From Eustoma russellianum (lineage: Eukaryota > Streptophyta > Magnoliopsida > Gentianales > Gentianaceae), in NCBI GenBank assembly GCA_036186865.1, contig AP025069.1, positions 19,158,870 to 19,222,869 on the forward strand: a DNA stretch of 64,000 nt. Direction: 5' to 3'. Position 1 is the stretch's first letter, and every line of letters starts with the position of its first letter. Under the pieces are notes generated by a model. It did not search any database. It was given only the letters and a program-made list of their open reading frames with translations, and was not told where the DNA came from. The translations under genes were made by a program, and so were the position numbers. Shown here in pieces: positions 59,195 to 64,000 of this stretch.

Positions 59195-59243
<49 letters not shown>
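56555..59243 (+). repeat. Three direct repeats of about 0.9 kb
   Basis: Copies start with ATTCTTACACACAC at about 56555, 57469 and 58325 and end in an (AT)n tract at about 57469, 58325 and 59243 (914, 856 and 919 bp). They are almost identical outside the microsatellites. Each unit contains two related sub-blocks starting TTCACTTAATAAAACAC (for example 57113 and 57313). Length differences come mainly from (AT)n/(GT)n tracts. Confidence 0.85.
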
Positions 59244-59245
<2 letters not shown>

Positions 59246-59296
59246 AACATTAATGCATTGAATATCGTTATTATCTCTAATTTTCATTAGGCAATG

Positions 59297-59560
59297 AAAA
59301 AATTACACTTAGACCCCCTGTGGTTTGGCTTAATTCCAAAAACCTCCCCTCTTGTTTGGAATTATACATTTACCTCCCCAATGGTTTTGGTTAAAAAGGC
59401 ACCGGCCAATATCCGGCAAAACTACAGGGGGTAAACATGCCGGAAATTAGCCGGTGCCTTTTTAACCCAAACTATAAGGGATATAAATGTATAATTCCAA
59501 ACGGGAGGGGATGTTTTTGGAATTAAGCCAAACCACAGGGGGTCTAAGTGTAATTTTTAC
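59297..59560. repeat. Right palindromic terminus of composite element
   Basis: Same architecture as the left terminus but with a longer centre (CCGGCAAAACTACAGGGGGT ... CATGCCGG). Arms begin AAAATTACACTTAGACCCCC and close with the inverse sequence at 59560. Confidence 0.85.
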
Positions 59561-61480
59561 TATTTATTAATTCATCCATTAACATTATATTTTACCGAGA
59601 ACATCCATCTACAGCCCCGGTTTTTATGCCTGGTCTACGAGTAACTATGTCCCAAGTCTTATTCTTAACTAGTGCTTGCATTTCCTCATTAATCGTAGCT
59701 CACCACACAGATTTCCTCATTAATTGTATAATGGATGTTTAGTGCACTCTCTTACTCCTTTCATTAGTGCTATAGGCAAATCATCTGAGGTATCATACGA
59801 AGAGTCAGGTGAATCCTTAGTCACCGATTCTAAACCTTGAGTTATATTATTTCTCCTCTTATACACTCTCATAATGGGTATATCAACTCTTGGGTTTAAC
59901 CCTGTATTTTCAGTTTCTATATAGGCAGGTTGGTCACCATTCTTTGATCTCGAAGGTTCACTTCTAGGAGCTTGTTCATCCACTACTGAGCCTCTATTAA
60001 ACTCATTGGACTAAATATCTAGGATGCTCCACCACTGATCTATATTACTTTGTGTTTTCTCTACCAAAGGATTACTAGCATAATAGGCCATTCTTTCATC
60101 AAACATTACGTCAAAAGATACAAACATTCTTTTAGTGATAGGACAATAACACTTATATCCCTTTTGTGTATTAAGTAGCCCAAGAATATAGACTTATGTG
60201 TTCTTCTATCTAGCTTTGTGCACATATTATCTTGAATACGTACATACACTATACATCCAAATAGCTTAAAAGGTAAGGTGGACATTAATTTGGTATTCGG
60301 ATAACACCTTAACAGTACCTCCTTTAGTGTTTTAAATGATAGCACTCTTGAGGGCATCCTATTAATAAGATATGTGGCTATAAGTATTGCCTCACCCCAA
60401 TAGATCTTAGGAGTATTTGTAGCAAACATAATAGCTCTAGCCGCATCTAGTAGGTGTTTATTCTTCCTTTCAACAATTCCATTTTGCTGAGGAATGTACA
60501 TACAAGAAGTTTGATGGTGGATTCTTGGATGACTAAGGTAGTCTTTTACCTCCTTATTCACATATTCAGTACCGTTGTCACTCTTTAATACTTAAATGGT
60601 GGTATTGAACTGGGTTCTGACTAGAGAAATGTTGGTTAATATTTCCTACTTCACTTTTATTTTTCATTAAGTAGACCCATGTCAACCTGGTATGATCATC
60701 AACAGATGTGACAAACCACCTAGAGCCATTTAGGTTTGCTACCCTAGACGGACCTCATACGTCTGAATGGACCATATTAAAAGGGATACTAGGTTCATAA
60801 AGTTTTGGAAGATATTGTCCCTTAGGTTGTTTTGCATGAACACATGCTTCACATTTCAAATCATTGAGATGAACATTAGAAAACAATTGTAGCATCATCC
60901 TTCTTAAGTACAAAAAATTAGGGTGTCCTAATCTATTATGCCACAACAAAATATGATTCAGAATATTAGACCTTGGAACAGTCATAGAATTATAACATAT
61001 TGAAGTCCTGGAATTCAAAATATTAAGCGTTTTTCCTTCTGATCGTATGGTGTACAGTCTATTTAATTGTCTAGCATTGCCAATCATCTTCCACATACTT
61101 TTCTCCTGAAAGATACATTCAGAAGATGAGAACACTGCTAAACAGTTGTTATCATGTGTTATCTTACCAATTGAGATTGAGTTAAAGTGTAGACAAGGCA
61201 CGTATAAAACATCATGCAAGATTAATCTATCAGTAAGCTTAACTTTTCCCTTTCCTAAGACTTGTAAGTTGATACCATCAGCTATTTTAACCAATCTTGG
61301 ACTTGTAAAGGGTTTAAATTCATTTAGGATAGTGAGACTGTTAGTCATATGATCTGATGCTCCGCAATCATTAATCCAAGAGCACCAACTAGCATGTGAC
61401 TTAGTACCTGTCATTGAAGCCATTGTAGCCTGAGTGAGTTGTATTTCACCTTGCTGAAACCGAGGGTTACCATGTTGAAA
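59561..61480 (-). pseudogene. Copia-4 protease, integrase and RT start
   Basis: On the minus strand: protease (about 61350-61410) with WINDCGASDHMT, where the usual DSG is DCG; GAG-pre-integrase (about 60820-60960) with LLWHNRLGHPNFLYLRRMM and CEACVHAKQ. Integrase is interrupted by stops (about 60590-60780), with its C-terminal core at 60106-60561 (YIPQQNGIVERKNKHLLDAA). A linker (59720-59983) follows, then the RT start at 59561-59640. Frames change near 60755, 60100 and 59720. Confidence 0.85.
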
Positions 61481-62643
61481 CCGAGGGTTACTATTGATCT
61501 GGTTCTGTTGGATAAGTAACTGAACCAATGCCTCTACTTGATGAGTCAGCCTTGACTCAGAATAGTTCTGACTTGATTTAGTGTTTGCCACGGATTGTCT
61601 CCCTGCTCCCCATGATGGTGAAAATCTTGTAGAACCACTTTGTTGTTGTGCCTCCTTGAGTCTTTTTTTGTAAGTGTGCCTCCTTGAGTCTCTGGAGTTT
61701 AAAACAGTTATCCATCGAATGACCATTTTTCTTGCAATACTTATAGAACTGAGATGGCCTGTATGGGAACCTTTGTCCAGGTGGACCTTGTCTTTGATTT
61801 CTTCTTACAATAAAGCCAGAGGGATCTGAAACTGTACCACTATTCACTGGTTGTGAGTTGTTTTGGGTTGAGGATAGAGGTTTGTTAGGACATTTAGCAG
61901 AGGAGCTTGTCAGCAACGCTGATCCTTCACTCACTGAGTTATTTGTGTGACCCATCATAACTTTAATTTGACTTTCCTCTTGTTGAACCTCTGAGAATGC
62001 AGAATTTAGACTTGGAAGTTGTTTCATGCCAAGGTTTCTGCTCCGGACTGAATCAAGCTCCTTATTCAGCTCGTGCAGGAATCGAAACACCCGTTTAGTT
62101 TCAATGAATTGCTTGAAAGATCTATCATCAGCAGGAGAAGTCCAAGAATGTTCTTCGAACATATCGATCTGTTGCCATAATCTTGTTAGATTTGAATAGT
62201 AAGCACTCACAGATTGGTCTCCTTGTCTTATTTCCTGCATTTGAGCTTCCAGTTCATATATTTTTGATACATTATCCCTATTTGAGTATAATTCTTTAGC
62301 AGCTTTCCAAATATCTGCTACAGTTGGATATAGGATAAAATTATTCCCAACATCTGGTACTATGGAGCCTATTAACCATGACATAATCATGGAATTTTCA
62401 AATATCCACAGTCGATATCCAGTTTCAGTAGAAACTGTAATTGGGAGATTTCATACAAATAGTCATCTTTGCCTCGTCCTACGCTCTGCTCCATGATGGA
62501 TAAGTATGACCCGTAAGTTTGTGGTTAGTAATCATAATGGGATTTCCATCAAGAGAACTGGATAACTGATGTACACATTCTAAGGAGGTTCCACCTCCAG
62601 GAAGAGCAGCAGTGGTCTCCGATGTTTCTGGTACTTTAGTCAT
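61480..62643 (-). pseudogene. Copia-4 gag, broken
   Basis: Start MTKVPETSETTAALPGGG at 62643, followed by the conserved LTGHTYPSWSRA block (about 62479-62540). A frame change near 62400-62475 follows, then the UBN2-type Gag region (61578-62390) with IWKAAKELYSNRDNVSKIYE and SVSAYYSNLTRLWQQIDMF. A CCHC-like knuckle YCKKNGHSMDNC lies at about 61695-61740. After it the sequence enters the protease frame. Confidence 0.85.
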
Positions 62644-63223
62644 TTTTGAGAAAAAACTGATTTGTAGAAGAAAATGAGGTTTAAATGTTACGGAAGATAC
62701 ACAATTTGAAGCATGCAAAGCTTCGAGAGAAGATGTAGAAGGAAAAAATAAGATCTCAAGTATGAAGAGAGAGAACGAGAACGAGAGTATGCTGAAAGGA
62801 AGAAATGGAGTAAAAGGATAAGTAGTTGGAGAAGTGATTTACATGTAAAGTAATAACTCTGATGGGAAAGAAGGCTGAAAAAAAGGTGGTGTGATGGAAT
62901 GAGAAGATAATTTGTCCTTTCCACCGTTTATTGGGAAAGGAAGAAATGCGAAAAAAATTTTACAATTTAATTGCGAGAAGTAAAGGATAGTTGACTTCAA
63001 TTTTTACGCTGTGATATGTGTCTAGTGTCCTTCCATATACAAGTTTCTTCTCAAAGGACATGAATTGCTAATTTTTAATGAAGATCCAGAGACTTTGTCT
63101 GAGATATGGAGAAACAATAAAAAATAATTTTATCTTCTTCTCCTCAGAACTCTAACCTGCTTCCTTTAATGGAGCTTTAATGGAGTTTGACTGAACCCAG
63201 ATAATAACGTGAACAATATTTTC
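62644..63223 (-). other. Copia-4 leader between primer binding site and gag
   Basis: About 580 bp, purine-rich on the plus strand (GAGAGAGAACGAGAACGAGA at about 62767-62786). No domain. The position fits the 5' untranslated leader and packaging region. Confidence 0.6.
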
Positions 63224-63239
63224 CTCAGCTCTGATAACA
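63224..63239 (-). other. Copia-4 primer binding site
   Basis: Minus strand TGTTATCAGAGCTGAG directly after the LTR, close to the initiator tRNA-Met complement TGGTATCAGAGC. Confidence 0.7.
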
Positions 63240-63510
63240 TATAGAAATTTAATACACCAGCAGAATAATGTAAAGAGCTTAAGAATAAACAACACAGCAG
63301 AAGAGAAATAGATTTTGACTGCAAGTGTAAATTTCAAATTACCCACAATGTACACAGCATCTTCCTATTTATTCAAAAATAGCCAACGGCTATTTTCCTA
63401 CTCCAACGGTAACCTAACAGGTTTAAAATATAAACCTTTTGTACTATACAATATTTCCTATATGATATATACATAATTAAACAATACACAATTCTTTAAC
63501 TATTTCTACA
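63240..63510 (-). repeat. Copia-4 5' LTR (271 bp)
   Basis: On the minus strand it begins TGTAGAAATAG and ends AATTTCTATA (terminal CA mutated to TA), giving imperfect inverted ends. The primer binding site is on the left and L1 sequence on the right (63511). There is no second copy because the element's 3' end is lost. Confidence 0.7.
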
Positions 63511-64000
63511 AGATAGCTGGGAGGTTGTGGAAACAGGGAACCTTAATGGACAGATTCACTAGGAAGCTTGGGTTAAAAGATCCTCTGAGAAAGTTAAACC
63601 AAAAAAAGTGTGGCCAAATTACTAGTAAAGTGGAGAAAGCTAGGTTAATGCTGGAGGAGGTTCAAGGTAGGTTAGTAAAAGACCCTAGCAATTCTCAATT
63701 ACAGACGAGAGGTGTCTATTCATAGGGAAACTTACACTAGATTTCTAGCCTTTGAAGAGTCATTCTTCAAAGAGAAGTCTAGAGGGAAGTGGATGAAGGA
63801 TGGAGACAAAAATTCTAGTTTCTTTCATATGTTTGTTAAGGCTCATTATGCTAGGAACAAAATCCTAAGACTTCTAAATGAAGAAGAGATAATGATTGAG
63901 GATTATGAGCAGGTAAAGGACATGGACATAGGCTTCTTTGGGAACTATTTACTGAACCTCGTTCTAGTAGCACCCATTCCCTGAACTGGACTGGTAAGTC
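63511..64000 (+). pseudogene. L1-type ORF2 segment between endonuclease and RT
   Basis: Reads KKCGQITSKVEKARLMLEEV, then HRETYTRFLAFEESFFKEKS, then RGKWMKDGDKNSSFFH and a helical stretch. This is the well-known linker of plant L1 ORF2 before the RT (W-x-K-x-GD-x-N-x-xFFH). A frame change occurs near 63710. The RT would follow beyond the window. It may be the continuation of L1-3. Confidence 0.8.

Larger units (their letters stand above)
56312..59560. mobile_element. Composite MULE-like (foldback-type) element, 3249 bp
   Basis: Flanked by a perfect 9-bp direct duplication TATTTATTA (56303-56311 and 59561-59569), the size typical of Mutator-like elements. Outer ends are inverted repeats: left AGGAAAATTACACTTACACC and inverse right GTAAAAATTACACTTAGACC, both continuing with CCCTGTGGTTTGGCTTAATT. 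Each end is itself a palindrome (56312-56548; about 59297-59560) with a CCGGC-rich centre. Between them lie three direct repeats of 0.86-0.92 kb. No ORF with a recognisable domain is inside, so it must move in trans. The Copia-4 RT frame resumes across the site if the element and one 9-bp copy are discounted, which confirms a clean insertion. Confidence 0.8.
55205..63510 (-). mobile_element. Copia-4: Ty1-copia element, 3' end lost, interrupted
   Basis: Minus-strand copia element of a lineage distinct from Copia-1 to -3, with a short 271-bp 5' LTR (63240-63510), primer binding site (63224-63239), gag and pol. It is interrupted in RT by the 3249-bp composite element (56312-59560) and cut in RNase H by LTR-4 at 55204. 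No 3' LTR remains. Confidence 0.85.
50406..64000 (+). other. Intron 7 of the OXA2-like gene, more than 13.5 kb, open at window end
   Basis: Starts CAG/GTAACG. The next coding segment expected for the family, the last membrane helix and TPR repeats, is not found before 64000. The intron contains L1-3, an RTE LINE, LTR-4, Copia-4 and the composite MULE-like element. 50406-50760 shows nothing I can name. Confidence 0.65.

Noticed and set aside
56555..59243. CRISPR-like or centromeric satellite array
   Set aside because: Only three units of about 0.9 kb without short repeat/spacer periodicity; the genome is eukaryotic, and the repeats lie within a bounded transposon.
58971..59261. ORF rich in alternating Tyr/Ile (also 15025-15213, 54029-54262)
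   Set aside because: Translation of (AT)n and (GT)n microsatellites only.
56312..59560. Two independent MITE insertions instead of one composite element
   Set aside because: Neither palindrome has its own matching 9-bp flanking repeat, whereas the outermost flanks share a perfect 9-bp duplication and the Copia-4 frame resumes across it.

Overview
This 64-kb window is nuclear DNA from a flowering plant, probably a eudicot. It is AT-rich, has GT-AG introns, and consists mostly of nested transposable elements of plant-type families: Ty1-copia, Mutator/MULE, L1 and RTE LINEs, a Stowaway-type MITE and a SINE-like fragment. I see no rRNA or tRNA gene, no CRISPR array and no bacterial-style operon. 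Identities quoted here are by eye, and no database was searched.

One ordinary host gene is visible. From 34838 on the + strand, seven exons join in one open frame (297 codons so far). They encode the N-terminal and core part of a mitochondrial Oxa1/YidC/ALBINO3-type membrane insertase of the plant OXA2 kind. Its intron 4 (36878-48569, 11.7 kb) is filled with L1 LINEs, two solo LTRs and a MITE. The intron after exon 7 starts at 50406 and has not ended by 64000; it holds another L1, an RTE LINE, an LTR, a copia element and a large composite DNA transposon. The 3' exons lie outside the window.

Layout. 1-3205: MULE-1, minus strand, cut by the window edge, with a terminal inverted repeat near 3060-3205. 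3698-12277: Copia-1, minus strand, a structurally complete Sirevirus-like element with two LTRs and broken ORFs. 12278-14553: unassigned, possibly an old LTR, ending in a SINE-like fragment. 14557-29654: a tandem array LTR / Copia-2 / shared LTR / Copia-3 (internally deleted) / LTR, with a solo LTR inside the Copia-2 reverse transcriptase. 29655-34660: MULE-2, plus strand, 5'-truncated where the array ends, carrying an antisense GRF-like zinc-finger ORF and ending just upstream of the OXA2-like gene. 34838-64000: the gene and its transposon-filled introns.

The most unusual object is at 56312-59560. It is a 3.25-kb insertion in Copia-4 flanked by a 9-bp direct duplication (TATTTATTA). Both ends are themselves long palindromes built from one MULE-like terminal repeat, and the centre is three direct repeats of about 0.86-0.92 kb. 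Other notable points are four copies of one 1.4-kb LTR family without any internal region (three with perfect 5-bp duplications), an LTR-sharing retrotransposon tandem, a 45-bp RTE 3'-end insertion with a perfect 16-bp target duplication, and tandemly amplified exon-intron cassettes at the 3' end of the MULE transposase gene.

Relative age can be read from nesting. L1-3 was hit by an RTE LINE and by Copia-4. Copia-4 was then hit by the composite element and by a solo-type LTR, which itself carries the tiny RTE insertion. L1-1, L1-2 and Copia-2 were each hit by the same solo-LTR family, making that family one of the younger layers.
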